A DNA stretch of 64,000 nucleotides from Whitmania pigra (Eukaryota > Annelida > Clitellata > Hirudinida > Haemopidae): NCBI GenBank assembly GCA_021613335.1, contig JAJTWR010000299.1:4313501-4377500 (forward strand), in the 5' to 3' direction. Under the pieces are notes generated by a model. It was not told the origin of the DNA, ran no database searches, and saw only the letters and a program-made list of their open reading frames with translations. Positions within the stretch are counted from its first letter, which is position 1. The number at the start of each line of letters is the position of its first letter. Position numbers and translations under genes: made by a program. Positions 11,985 to 23,865 of this stretch are shown piece after piece.

Positions 11985-13687
11985 CCGATCTCATATTATC
12001 CATTTGGAATGTGAAAGCACTTTCCAATCGTTCTTCATTTATAATATAGCGTTCTATCCTGGCTGTGCAGAACACTGAGTTGCGAACACAACTCATTAAG
12101 ACTGTGGCTGTTGTCGGTAACATATCACATTGAGCTAACTTCATGATATTCTTCTTTATTTAAGGCTTAAAATTATTTTTATGCTCACAATCACAATAGT
12201 CTTCAACATCGCAGTCAGTACCACCAGTTGCCGTCGGGGATTTGAAATCAATTGAATGACGGTCAGCTTCATGAACAAACCTCCAATACATCTGCTCTCT
12301 ATAATCATCATCATTTCGTTTTTTTACTGTAATACTACCGCGAAGATAAATTTAGTTTTCTTCGCTGTCAATCTCAACCGCATTGATTGTCTTGTCACTC
12401 ACAACGATAATATCTTCAATTATTGCGAAATAAACATTATTATTAAAAATATCGTTTCAATTATATCAAGCTCAATATTATGTAAATAAGTAATACGATA
12501 ATAAGTTTTTTTGTCAATAACTTACTAATGAGCGCTAACACCATAGAAAATAATCATAGCGAGTTCTCTTATTAAAATGCAGTTTCATCAGACATTTTTC
12601 AACAAAAATTCGAATAATGTCAATAAAAAATTTTAACTCAAATATAATAATAACTGACGGTGATTTGGAGATATATTAAAAGTTGATGGGCTATTTCTCT
12701 GGAACAAGAAAGTAAGTTTAGTTGAAAACAAGAAATAAGCGCCCTAACCTTTACTTGTCATTCAATGGAGCTATTGAAACCATTGCAAGATTTATTTGTC
12801 TTAATTCAAATAAATTCAAAATGCTTTTAATCACTTACATGACCAACAATATAAGAAAATAGAATAGTATGTTAGAGCGATACAGATCACATATATCAGA
12901 TCGCAAAACTTAAAAATAAATTTACCAATTTTTGTTGAGGAGTTCACAACATCAGCAGCCGCAGTGGCATACCAACTGTGTTTGCCGCTCCGGGGCGGTC
13001 ATAAGATTTGCCCCCCCCCCCTTGACAGTTAATAATCTGTCAAAATCATTCAAAATTTTGAAAAGCTCTCAAATATTTATTTTCACGGAACTTCAAACTA
13101 ATCCACTTTCATTTAACATAGCCAAATCATATTTCATTATTTTTCATTCTCCAATAAAGGTTATACTTTATGATTCTCTCCTTTCCATAAATAATGTTGA
13201 TCTGATAAGAGTCACTAGCTAATACTAGCTAAACTCACTTATAATCCAAGAATTCACTTAAAAATATTTTCAATATAACAATAATCTTTCGCGAATGAAC
13301 GTTAATGAAAACGGAATGAACGAACAATATGCCATGGTCTCGGAATAGTTCCATATATATCTTCCATATATATATACCCTTCAGATCAAAAAGAATGGAC
13401 GAGCTGATGAACGTTGGTGACCTGATGAGGCCTGTTTAAGTGATTTTCTTTGATGTGTGGCTCGTACATGTTGCACATCAATCGATACATTATGCCAAAT
13501 GTCAAATTGAAATCTGATCCTTCAATGGACACAGCAGAAAATCTAAAGAAAGGGGGCGGCAATTTTTTCAATATTTTAATTTTTACGTACTCATTCAAAA
13601 TGCCGCCCCTTGGCTGCCCGGGATTGACCGCCTCTACCGCCCTCCCACAGGTCCTCCATTGATCAGCCGGCATGGAGTTCCAAGGTT
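11985..13687. other. Region without a supported gene; possible hAT-like termini
   Basis: No gene is supported. CAGTGGCATACC at 12963 followed by GCCGCTCCGGGGCGGTC and a run of 12 C resembles a hAT-type terminus, and GCCGCCCCTTGGCTGCCC near 13602 may belong to the same or a related element, but I could not pair the ends or find a target duplication. Confidence 0.3.
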
Positions 13688-14335
13688 TTACAGCGCAATT
13701 ACAAAAAATACTTTTCGCATCGGAATTTGTTTTAAAACTGTAGTTTGTGAATACTGTCCCGAGTTCTGGAATAGTTTTAGTTGATGAAAGATGTTGTTTG
13801 CATAAATAAGACCATGTTTTAACTTGAAACAGAGTGTGATTGTCAGTCGGTTTTTCATAGATAACTGGGATGCAGACTTGATGTGAATATTTACATCATC
13901 TGCAAAGAGCTTACCAATGATGTCTGACTTTGTAAATATGCCGAGTAGATCATTTATATAGAGTAAAAATAATGTTGGCCCTAGAACACTGCCCTGAGGA
14001 ACTCCACCTGTGATAGCAACTTTATCCGAGATAGAATAATTAATGTTGATTCTCTGTGACCTCAAATTGCATCCGCCTAGTATTGGGTGCACTCGAGGAT
14101 GTTAGTAGTGGTTGAAGCGAGCTGAAATAAAGCCATGCTAGCTCTAGTCGATCAAGTTATGGTGTAACAAGTATTGCATTAGGGATTTGTTGATTATTCT
14201 TTCCATAGGTCTGCAGTTGATATATTTGACATTAGTCTGTAGTTTTCAGGAGATTTTGTGAGACCTTTCTGGTGAACGGTGGTTACCAGGGCAATTTTCC
14301 ATTCTTGAAGCAATTTTTGATCCTTCAAGTTAAGC
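13688..14335 (-). pseudogene. LINE reverse-transcriptase fragment
   Basis: A 134-codon minus-strand ORF (13688-14092) shows reverse-transcriptase block 4 as GGVPQGSVLGPTLFLLYIND and the catalytic block as KLFADDVNIHI; the usual F/Y-A-D-D motif is intact. Upstream on the minus strand (14100-14335), broken frames still read WKIALVTTVHQKG, ENYRLMSNI and a degenerate form of the F-x-S-x-R-S-T-T-T-N motif, the expected RT blocks 1-3. The C-terminal thumb is short and no endonuclease or ORF1 was seen. This fits a Jockey/CR1-type non-LTR element, truncated and frameshifted. The SINE-like tail and ATT tract at 14340-14736 interrupt whatever lay upstream. Confidence 0.7.
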
Positions 14336-14339
14336 AAAG

Positions 14340-14384
14340 ACACAAGGCGCCTCTGACGCTACGCACATGGCGCTTTATAAATTA

Positions 14385-14439
<55 letters not shown>

Positions 14440-14469
14440 TATTATTATTATTATTATTATTAGATTATT

Positions 14470-14512
<43 letters not shown>

Positions 14513-14566
14513 TGATTATTATTATTATTATTATTATGATTATTATTATTATTAGTATTATTATTA

Positions 14567-14629
<63 letters not shown>

Positions 14630-14658
14630 TCTTATTATTATTATTATTATTATTATTC

Positions 14659-14724
<66 letters not shown>

Positions 14725-14736
14725 TATTATTATTAT
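14340..14736. repeat. SINE 3' tail followed by (ATT)n microsatellite
   Basis: GCGCCTCTGACGCTACGCAC, then ATGGCGCTTTATAAATTA (14348-14385), is the same tail as in the SINE at 23670-23860. It runs directly into about 345 bp of nearly pure ATT repeats with a few interruptions (for example ATATT, TTCTT, ATGATT). The tract translates into poly-Ile/Leu or poly-Tyr ORFs, which are not genes. Confidence 0.85.
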
Positions 14737-15082
14737 GAAATAAAAATGAAAGTATTTGTAATTTTAAAGAAATCTTAATTACTCGTAAGTAAAATAAGTC
14801 TATTATTTAAGCAATAATCAGTTAGGAGTTATGAGAAGCAAAAAGGCCTTCAATTATATTAAATCCAAGTTCATGTCCCCATAGCTTTGAGTTGGATTAA
14901 TCACACAACTACATTTTAATAGAGCAACAAACATTCCAGTGGGGTTATAATATATGTCGTTAGGCCGATTAGTCATTATCAGCCATTTATGTAAAATTTA
15001 ATAATTAATAAATATAAAGGTAAGGAATTACATGAGTGGGAAACACCATTGGGAATGAATATTGAGCTGTATTTCAAACAGT

Positions 15083-16250
15083 GGAACCAACTTATTTCGA
15101 CCTCGGTTAATTCGCCAGCCCTATTAATTAATGTTATTGAAGTGGAACCGCCAAATTCCCACTTTGTCTTATCATTTTCTCATGGTTTATGTCGATGCTA
15201 TTATGTAGCCAAACACTAATATCTCGAGCAGAAAAGAGTGCCAAATTTGCCACTTTACATCGTTTATCTCGATCCCCATGACTAAACGCCGACTTTGAAG
15301 TGGAACCGCCAAATTTCCACTTTGTCGTAACATTTTCTTATCGGTCGATTCTTTTATGTCGTCGAACCCAATTCACTCTTGTTAATCTTGACTAAGAGAG
15401 AACACGTAGCTGTAGCTACTGTAGCCATTCTGCTTATTTTGTGTCGTTCTAAAAATATCTGGAGGTGTTAAGATGAAACTGGACAATCAGTCAATAGAGA
15501 AAATGTATAAAATCATACTGCGGTTTCATTCCAGCAAACACCATTTCAGGATGGAGAAAGAAGGCCGACGTGATAAAGCAATTAAACGTGAAGTTTATCG
15601 TTGATCCTTTAAAAAAATATTCAGTGGATGAGCACATAGATATGTCGACGATGCAGTGCTTTAATGGTTCACACATTCGCGAGCAGCAAACATTCCCGTC
15701 AAAGGTCTCTCTTGTTAATGGCGAAGGCTAACATTCTTGTTGCCAAGCTAGGACACCGTTTCAAAAAGAGGCATAACATTGTTATCAAAGAAATTTGTGG
15801 AGAGAGCGATGCGGTTCAACAGGAGCAAGTGGACTGAAGACTCAAATGCGCACAAAAAAAAATTTGATACCTATGAGAGCCGGATCATTTATTATGCTGA
15901 TGAAACTTTTGTGTTTTGGAAATGTCTTCCAGATAAGACTATGGTGTTTCAAGGAGAGGATTGTCAAGGTTGAAAAAGTCGAAGGACGGTCTTACAGTGC
16001 AAGTTGATGCTAACATGGATGGAAACCAAAAATGTCTTTTGTTGTTATCAAACATGTGTGCACACCTTGCTGTTATCAATATCAAATATCAGTTGCTGTT
16101 GTGTAAACAATCCACCAAAAACACATGCATGTACATTCTCGTTTATTAACGCACATTATGTACTGTGCATACAGAAATTTCGAGATCAATTTAAGATATT
16201 GCCGCCATATTGATTTTCGGTTATCTCGACCTTTTTTGGTAAAGCCCTAG
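15083..16250 (+). mobile_element. Tigger/pogo DNA transposon relic
   Basis: The left part has CAGTGGAACCAACTTATTTC and then two direct copies of AAGTGGAACCGCCAAATT (at about 15139 and 15298), typical of subterminal Tigger sequence. The right part carries GGTTATCTCGACC. Between them are remnants of a CENP-B-type DNA-binding region and DDE domain (15480-16060). The outer right boundary is uncertain and no TA duplication was confirmed. A reverse-complement copy of the 15130-15360 block lies at 38280-38510. Confidence 0.6.
15480..16060 (+). pseudogene. Tigger-like (CENPB/DDE) transposase, broken
   Basis: Read in shifting frames the stretch gives KRHNIVIKEICGES (end of the CENP-B type DNA-binding domain), YADETFVFWKCLPDKTM (first part of the DDE domain; D of ADET is a catalytic position), GEDC and a following KSKDGLTVQVDANMDGNQK. 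These match the order in Tigger/jerky-like transposases. The frame changes between the DNA-binding and DDE parts and again after GEDC, and the later two-thirds of the catalytic domain is missing. A dead copy. Confidence 0.7.
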
Positions 16251-16270
16251 GCCGTCGACATGACCGGTCT

Positions 16271-19200
16271 TTTATTTATTTATTTGATTATTTGATTATT
16301 TGATAGTCCGTTGCATAACTCAGATGATTTGGACTACATGACCGGTCTCGACTGCAGATGAATACAAACATAAAGATGGAACCAATGAACGGGTGAAAGA
16401 TTGATTGAATGACTGATTGTATTACTCAGTTTGTGAATTGATGATGACTATCATAATCTGCGTTACATCGAGTCGTGAATGCGAAATTAGACTCCAATGC
16501 TGGATATAATTATTTGATTTGATAGAGACGAAATAACTTCGCTTTTGTTTATTAAATCTTAAAAAAAAAAAATTTTTTGTTTATAACTAATAAAAAGATT
16601 TCTCAATTGCTATCTAATCCTAACTGAATTTAATTAAAATGTTTTTATAGAAAATATATACCTGGTATATATAGAAATACATACTTACTATATATATATA
16701 TATAGAAAGCAGCTTAAAAATGAATTGTTCAATTAAGTAATGTGTGAAAAAAACCCATGTCTAATAAAGAAATGATTGATATTAAAAAAAATTATTTTTA
16801 CCGAACCAACTGCCACCGTAAAGTCAATAAACGTGAAGGACATTTAAAAATTCATTCCAACGAAATAAAACTGAATGACATTTAAATCTGTCATTCCAGT
16901 GTTTGAAATTCTTCAAATTATTAATAATAAATAAAGTTTATGAATAAAATATTGTAACCAGATTTTTAGTTGATACGAAATCAAATCGTAAGTTCATGTA
17001 ATATCCACCAATCTGTCCAAATAATAATCCAGACATTCATCCTAACAACAATCCATCCACCTCAAGCCAGAGCATGCTCGCTCAGATATCGACTCACGTC
17101 TCCAACGTCGAAATTGAATTACTGGAGCGCTTTTACCAACACCAGTCACCCCCCTGGATGTATAAGTTGTCACGACAACGATGATGACGATAACGAACGT
17201 CGAAAAATGTTGATGATGAAGAATTTTGAAACTTTTTAAATAAAAGGTGAGAACAATGTCATTAACATTGGTCCTAATCATGTTAGTGCTTCCAAGAAAA
17301 CAACTGCAATTTGAATTTTAGTTGTCATGGCGGTAGGACGTAATCCAATAACAGGCTTCATGGCTGTCACGTGAGGCATATGATCATATGAAAATACCGT
17401 TGCTGCGAGGGTGATGGTGATGATGATGATGACGATGACGATGGTGATGATGATGATTTCACGACTATCAAACCTTGGATAATATAGAGACTACCACCTT
17501 AGTGACCATCGTCAATAAAGATGGTTAGTCTTTGATTCCATGCCAGTCATTTGTAGCTCGTTAACGTCAATGCGAGGCATGTAAAGGGAGGGCATTAAAG
17601 TTTCAGTTGGTGCATCTACGCTTAGTGGGGCATCTCTGCTGCTTGTCACCCCCCAATATTTTATCACCATAATCATTATCATCATCATCATCATCAGCGG
17701 CAGATTGGCTATTTCTGTCAAAATATTAAATCTCATTCTGTTAACGTCCGTGTAGCAGATGCTACAAATATATAAGCTTAAATGTGGAAAGCAGTAAAAA
17801 TGTATATGATAACATTTGAAGGATTGTGATGGTGTTACTTAAATTATGATATGTGTATTTAAATTACGATGAAGATCAGAGAGAGAAACCAGGATTCAGG
17901 GGGGTGGAATGGGGGGAGGGGTAATCTTGTTCCAAAAATTGCAAAAATATATTAATTTTTAAGACTGCATCCCAAAAGTCTGAATGTCTATTAGAAATTA
18001 TATTATTATTGAGGACGATAACCAGTTCAAAAAAGTTAATGAAAACAAATTTTATATTGAAGTGAGAAAGGTTGGAGCTACATCCAAATATTTTCTTTAT
18101 TTTCATTCATTCTTGAATGTGCACGTTCGCATTATTGATTGTTTTAAGGGTTTAGCAAAAGCAAAATATTATACAGTTAATTACGGTTGTCATTTTAGTT
18201 TTTTCAAGGAAAGGGGCAAACCCTCGCACAACGTTTTGATCTTTTGTTTTGCTTCTAGCCAAAATTCAAGAAAACCCTCGTAAAAAGAGACGACTTTTTT
18301 GCGCCTAGTCTAAAATCGGGGGTTGACCATTGCCGTCCTGAATTCCCCAAATTACGTCCCTGGTGTTAACACGTGGGAATTTTTATCCCTAATTTTTATT
18401 TTCTATCTCCATCCCCAACTCAGGCCAAAACTCTCCGGGGTCGACCACCCGAGAAACCCTCTTCTCTACTGACTGGCTATTTCCTCCTGCCATTTACCAA
18501 AAAATTATTATCATATAAACTTCGAATGTCATCGGGTAGGATGCAAATCACTGTCACCGTATGTTTCGGATTCCCCTTCAGGCGTCATCTGGAACACTGC
18601 CGAGGTTATGTACGAATAGATGGTGGCTCTTGTAGAAAATCCTGAAAGAGTGGCTAGATGTGGAACTCGAATGACACAAGATTAAGATTTATGCAACTTC
18701 ATGTGGTGATGTCGAAATAGTAAGTGCAGGTGTGATGGAGAACAGAAAAAAAACATGAATGTCGAAAATGAAGTCAGAACCACCAGGGAACCCATCTGAT
18801 TTAATCATCTTACGCTAGACATTTTTGGTCTTAATTACTTAAATGTTTTGATTAATTTAAACCTGGAGCGCACGTAAGTTCAGGGGTTTGAGTTCCTGCA
18901 TACCTCAGTCAAAAGAAGCAGCCATCAAGTGTCGTGTTAGCAAACCAGTCTGAACAGCCCTGAGAAAGATGTTACATAAACGATTGGTAAGTTGCAGTGC
19001 CTTCATGTCGTCTAAGACTCTAAAATACAAACCTAATAAAACTTAATATTTAAAGGAAGGAGATTTCTCAAAGTCATTAAAAGCAGATCATTTAAAACGG
19101 AATTTGTTTGAATAGACTTGTCCTAGCAGGTACAACTTGTAATGGATACGGTTAATTATGTACCAGGTGTCTGCCTCAGGTTTCAGATATTCCAGCCTAA

Positions 19201-19985
19201 GTGTGTACGAATCGTCTTATAAAAAAATATGTAATTTAACATGATTTTATATCCATTATAGATGGGTGGGTGGGTGGATAGGTGGATGAATGAACGGACG
19301 GACATATATTTTTGTAGCATACAAAAAACATTTTTTAAATTCAAAATAGGTTCTTTATACAAAACGACAAAAGGATCATGGTCTGATGCTTCCAATAAAT
19401 TGACTTTATGTATTCCGCTCAAATTTTGGATAAAACTAATTTTGTCGATATAATACCACCGATGTATACTTAACATATAACCCGCAAGAAACAAGTGGCA
19501 AAGCCAATGTACGTACACCGTATTAAAATAAGTAAAGTGGCAGTTTATATTAACGCGTATTCAGTAAAATCCTGACATTTTCTAGGACTCAAAACTCGTC
19601 ACTTTTGACAATAATAATAATCTGTACGATGGTAGTAATGACAGTCTTCCGAGTGTCCCAACTTGTAACAATGATGATGGTATTTATTTATTTAATTTCT
19701 CGACAATAAAACAAGGATCAGGTGACAAAGCACTGTCCAAATGTTTAACATGAAATTATTTTGTCCATTGATATTTAATGGAATAAATATGCTAAAAATT
19801 AAACAGAAATAAGTTAGAAAAAAGTTATGAAAAGTTTAACTATTTTTCTTCAGTTTAGTTGACAACTTTTTTAAAGTAGTTGTAACTAATAGTTTAAATA
19901 AAAATTTTGAGTTAAAAGTTTAGTTAAAGTTTAACTAAAAAAGTTTAGTTAGTGCCCATCACTGGTCGACATAAATGAGTGAAAA
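16271..19985. other. Gene-poor region with microsatellites
   Basis: No gene supported. Seen here: the 13-bp direct repeat ACATGACCGGTCT at 16258-16270 and 16336-16348; a short TA tract near 16689-16705; a GAT-rich microsatellite at 17409-17455 and its complement type near 17664-17695; a dispersed repeat ending CCAAATTACGTCCCTG at 18347-18362; a GGTGGGTGGATA minisatellite at 19261-19305; and a probable hAT right terminus (GTGCCCATCACTGG) ending at about 19964, preceded by several AACTTTTAACT-like subterminal repeats. Confidence 0.4.
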
Positions 19986-19992
19986 TCATAAT

Positions 19993-20761
19993 GTTCCACA
20001 AGTAGAACGTTGGGAGCTAAAGGTTAAGTCTCTTACAATCATCAACACCAAGATGCCAATAACATTTTTAAATGCATATTTTGGTTCAGGAAGTCTAAGA
20101 ATTTTTTAAATAAGTTTGGATAATAGGTCTGGATAAGGTATGATGTAATGGCTGTTATCCATAGCAGACAAATATTGTGGAAAAAGTGATAAACTGGAGA
20201 ATCTCAAATATGTGTAAAAGAAATGATGGCCGAATTTATTTACAAATGCATTCAATATGACAATTGTGGCTGAAGATCCACGGCTAGGTACACGATTCAT
20301 TACAAACAATGACACACCTAAAATTTCTTCGCTTCATCGTCATCAGACTACTCAGGGGATCATCAAGTAAAGGCTCGGTAGACTTTCAGCCCCACTACTT
20401 GACTGTGTTCGTTTTGACGGAGTTGAGCATTATATAGAGTCGACAAAACAAGGAAGATGTGTAGGACATTGTAAAAAATACTAAACAAACAATACAATTG
20501 GTTAGTGAAATGCATGAAAAGATTACAAGCTATACCATTTCAAGTCATCGCATGACAAAGTAATGTGACAAGTTTATAATGTGGCAATGTTTCAATAGGT
20601 CTGGATAATGTCCACTTCCCACTTGTCGATTATTTGTTAAATTCTGGTTCAAATGTGAGTCAATTAAATGCTTTTTGATTCAGATGTTGCTTAGTTTTTG
20701 TTAATTTAGAGCTTGATTTTGTGTTGTGGTCGAGAACCTCCCGAAGTTCCACATGTGGAAC
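19993..20761 (-). mobile_element. Palindrome-ended element, copy 1
   Basis: Starts GTTCCACAAGTAGAACGTTG and ends with the perfect palindrome GTTCCACATGTGGAAC; taken as inverted repeats both ends read GTTCCACNNGTGGAAC followed by a GGG-containing motif. ATAAT flanks it on both sides (19988-19992 and 20762-20766), an exact 5-bp duplication. The sequence is homologous, in reverse orientation, to 47168-48043, including a shared short ORF around MNRVPxxGSSATIV. That ORF has no known domain and may be fortuitous. Confidence 0.6.
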
Positions 20762-21724
20762 ATAATCACAACAGATGACAGATGATCACAACGATTATAC
20801 AAAAAATTTCAAGTTGCAAATTTTTTTGTTAATATATATGGTGTTGATATATTCTAATATATCTTTCTAATATATATAGACTTTCATTTTTATACAGGCT
20901 TGGGATATAAAAGGTTAAATAGACTGAATCAAAAGTGAGGTCGTGAACCATTCTTGGAATGAGGTGGTTGAGTAGAATGTATATTCTTTGGTGTGGCTTT
21001 AAGATGCCCTTAAATTTCTTAAAAAAGTTTTTGATGTGACATAAAGCCTCCCTTGAAACATTTCGCAAATGCCGGATTCTTTAATCATTGCGCCAATTTC
21101 CGTTCCAAGGAAGATGAAACATTTAATCACTAACAGATTTTCTAATTTTTTTTTTTTGAAATTTGAATGTTAGGTTAATACATAGTTGGAGATTCACAAT
21201 ACATTACTTTGTTTATTTACAAATTTCCGTTGGCTTATTTTCTCGCATTCCCACTTTTGCCATCGATTTTTTCGGTCTGTCGAAAGAGGACCCTCATTCC
21301 TAAGGCATTGGGGAGAAAGAGAATCAGGCAGTTGCATTTAAGTCATTCCACTTCAAATCAACACAACATCTGACATCACCATCTTGGATTTTGTTGAAAT
21401 TTCGCATATTCGTTAATCTATATGATTAAATTATAAAACTAAAATTTTAGAATTTTTGATCAATCTTCCGAAATAAGGGTCGTTGAATTTTAGCCATATG
21501 CCTCGCGATAGTTGAGTTTAGTTCTAGAGCACTAAGTAAAAAATTGCATAAAATTAAAGGTAATTGAATGCTATATTTTGGCAACCTACTTAGATATTTT
21601 TATTTTTGATATTTAACATATTATTTCTATTTAAACATTTAAATTAGGTTCAAGGTTAGTTCGTACAAAAGTTATTTTTTTATTTTAAATCACACGCATT
21701 TAGAATATTGCTAATTTGCTAAAG

Positions 21725-23150
21725 GTAAGCCAAATTATTACTCAACTGCTGAACTTGTTACTTTAGGAGTGCCTCAAGGCTTTGTACTGGGCCCTTTGCT
21801 TTTTCTCATTTATGTTAATGATTTATGTAATTCGTCAGAGATTCTGGATTTTTTGTTGTTTGCGGATGATACGACTATATTTATGTCTGCTAGCGATATT
21901 ATAACTTTGCATAATATTACGAATAGTGAACTTGAAAACGTGGCTGACTGGTGTAATGCAAATTTTTTGTCCTTCAATGTAAAAAAAAACAGTTGATATG
22001 GTATTTCGCGGCATTAGGAAAAAACTATGCTTGGACGACCTTTCTATATCTTTTGCTGGTACTCCTTAAACGCGTGTTGCGTCTTCTAAATTTCTTGGGG
22101 TTGTAGTAGATGATCATCTTTCTTTTAAATCTCACATTAACCACATAGTTAAAAAGATCTCAAGCATTATTGGCTTGCAATATACGACGCTACATTACTT
22201 CAAAGGTACTCCCTTACATATTGAAATAACCCGGGGGTCCGCAAATAAGTAAGTTAACTAATAAGTTTATTAGAGCAGATATTCAGTTAACGGAACTGAA
22301 TAATAGAAGTTTAAGTGTTTAAGGATTGAGGTACTTAAAGATGCAAATGGATATTTGGGCTTCCAAGTTGTCTTGATTCTCGTTGTTTGTCAGGTGATTA
22401 TCGAGAATGCTTTTCTGTAGCAAAAATAGATCCCACGTGCTCGGAAAAGATGCCAAATATAATTAAGTATAAATTTAATTATATTAGCAATATAAACTTA
22501 ATTAATTTCCAAAAATCTAAGTTTACAACAATATCCATATCTATATTATTGTAATTTAATCTGGGCATTCAACTACGCTACTAACTTGCGTCCTTTATTC
22601 ATTCTTCAAAAGAAATTCTTGGTTATAGCCTTGTGTTTACCGTATAACTCTCATACAGATATTATTTTCAAAAAGTTCAAATTACTCAAAGTTCACCAGA
22701 TAAATCTCCTCCATGCCGGTATATTCATGTACAAACTTGATCACCACATGTTGCCTGCATCATTTGGATATATGTTCTCTAAAGTCACATCCTTTCATTC
22801 ATGTAATATTCGTTCATCTCGGGATTATAGAACCGCTTATGCTAAATCGATTGTTAAACGCCGCTCTATCATTTGTTTAGGTCCAACCGTCTACTCTAAG
22901 ACACAAATTCACATATCTGGTCAATCAAGCATTTACTCTTTCAAGTTATCTATAAACAACTTCTTAGTGAATCACCATAAACTGCATAATTCAGCAATCA
23001 TCTCATCCGCTTTTTTAAATTAAATTATTTCTAAATGGACATCCGACGGCAGGAGTTTTTTTTTATCCCTTTAGGATGTTTCCTGTTCCTGGTTGATGTT
23101 ATGTAATTTTTTGAAGTATTATATGCAGTTAAATTAATAAACTCCAAGAA
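21725..23150 (+). pseudogene. LINE (CR1/Jockey-like) RT and C-terminal region, split
   Basis: The + strand ORF at 21769-21996 carries GVPQGFVLGPLLFLIYVNDL and LLFADDTTIF, the RT catalytic blocks. After a frameshift, translation continues as VDMVFRGIRKKL, SSKFLGVVVDDHLSF and HINHIVKKISSIIGLQY, the usual order of RT thumb motifs. About 260 bp of unrelated sequence then intervenes (about 22235-22495). The C-terminal region resumes as YCNLIWAFNYATNL and continues in the ORF 22586-23023 (LQKKFLVIALC, HTDIIFKK, GIFMYKLDHHMLP, HNxR-like RSSRDYR). It ends with a 3' UTR and AATAAA near 23134. No intact ORF. Confidence 0.75.
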
Positions 23151-23669
23151 CAAAAAAATTAATAAGAAATTTGTTACTTTTTATATTTTGTGAACCCAAA
23201 TTTCAAAAAAATTAGACGGTTACTACTTTTTAACATTTGTAAAAGTCAAAAAAAAAGTATAAAAAGCATTTAAACTGATCTAGAACTGCTGAGATTTGCT
23301 AAAAGGAAATGCAGTAAATTTTATGAGTAACACCTGCAGTATGAGTAAACCATTGTATTGTACTTTAGAATCTAATGACCAAAAGGGCAACTTCGTCATA
23401 TTCGTCCGTGAATCGAAATCTAATAGAGGGGATATTTTTTCGAGGCAAAAAGAATTAATTGACGTGGAGTCGTAGGTTGGTCATCACGTAGTCTTTGCAA
23501 GCTGGCTTGTGCAGCAAGTTGCTTTACAGCACCCCAACCCCAAATTTGCTACATAAAAACTAGAAAAGTGCCCATTCTGAATTTTGGAATATTTGTTTTT
23601 TATAATGTTCCAAATACATACAATAAAATAAATAGAAAAATAATTTTTGAACTTACCTTAAACCAAATA

Positions 23670-23865
23670 TGGCGTGCAGGTTAGCTGAATGGGTTACGTG
23701 CCTGCATAAGGCGGTAAAGGCAACAGCCGTAATGTGTCGTGTTCCAAACCCAGCCTGCACTGCCGCCAGCGCCCTTGGGAAGGAGCGCTATATAAATGGT
23801 TACAACAAGCGCATCTGACGCTATGCATATGGCGCTATGTAAATGAAGTTACAATTACAATTATT
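23670..23865 (+). repeat. tRNA-derived SINE
   Basis: An A-box-like TTAGCTGAATGGG (23684) and B-box-like TGTTCCAAACCC (23739) are spaced as in a tRNA gene. Then comes a 3' body CCTTGGGAAGGAGCGCTATA, reminiscent of L2-type LINE tails, and a GCGCATCTGACGCTATGCAT tail shared with 14344. The tail ends in ATTACAATTACAATTATTG. It is a mobile SINE, not a working tRNA gene. It sits in the right arm of the long-inverted-repeat element. Confidence 0.7.

Noticed and set aside
12962..13680. A hAT-like element between CAGTGGCATACC and a GC-rich block near 13600
   Set aside because: The ends do not form a convincing inverted repeat and no 8-bp duplication was seen.
14512..14778. 88-codon ORF of Ile/Leu/Tyr
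   Set aside because: Translation of the ATT microsatellite.
23670..23865. A functional tRNA gene
   Set aside because: A and B boxes are present but stems do not pair convincingly and the body and tail are those of a SINE shared with other loci.
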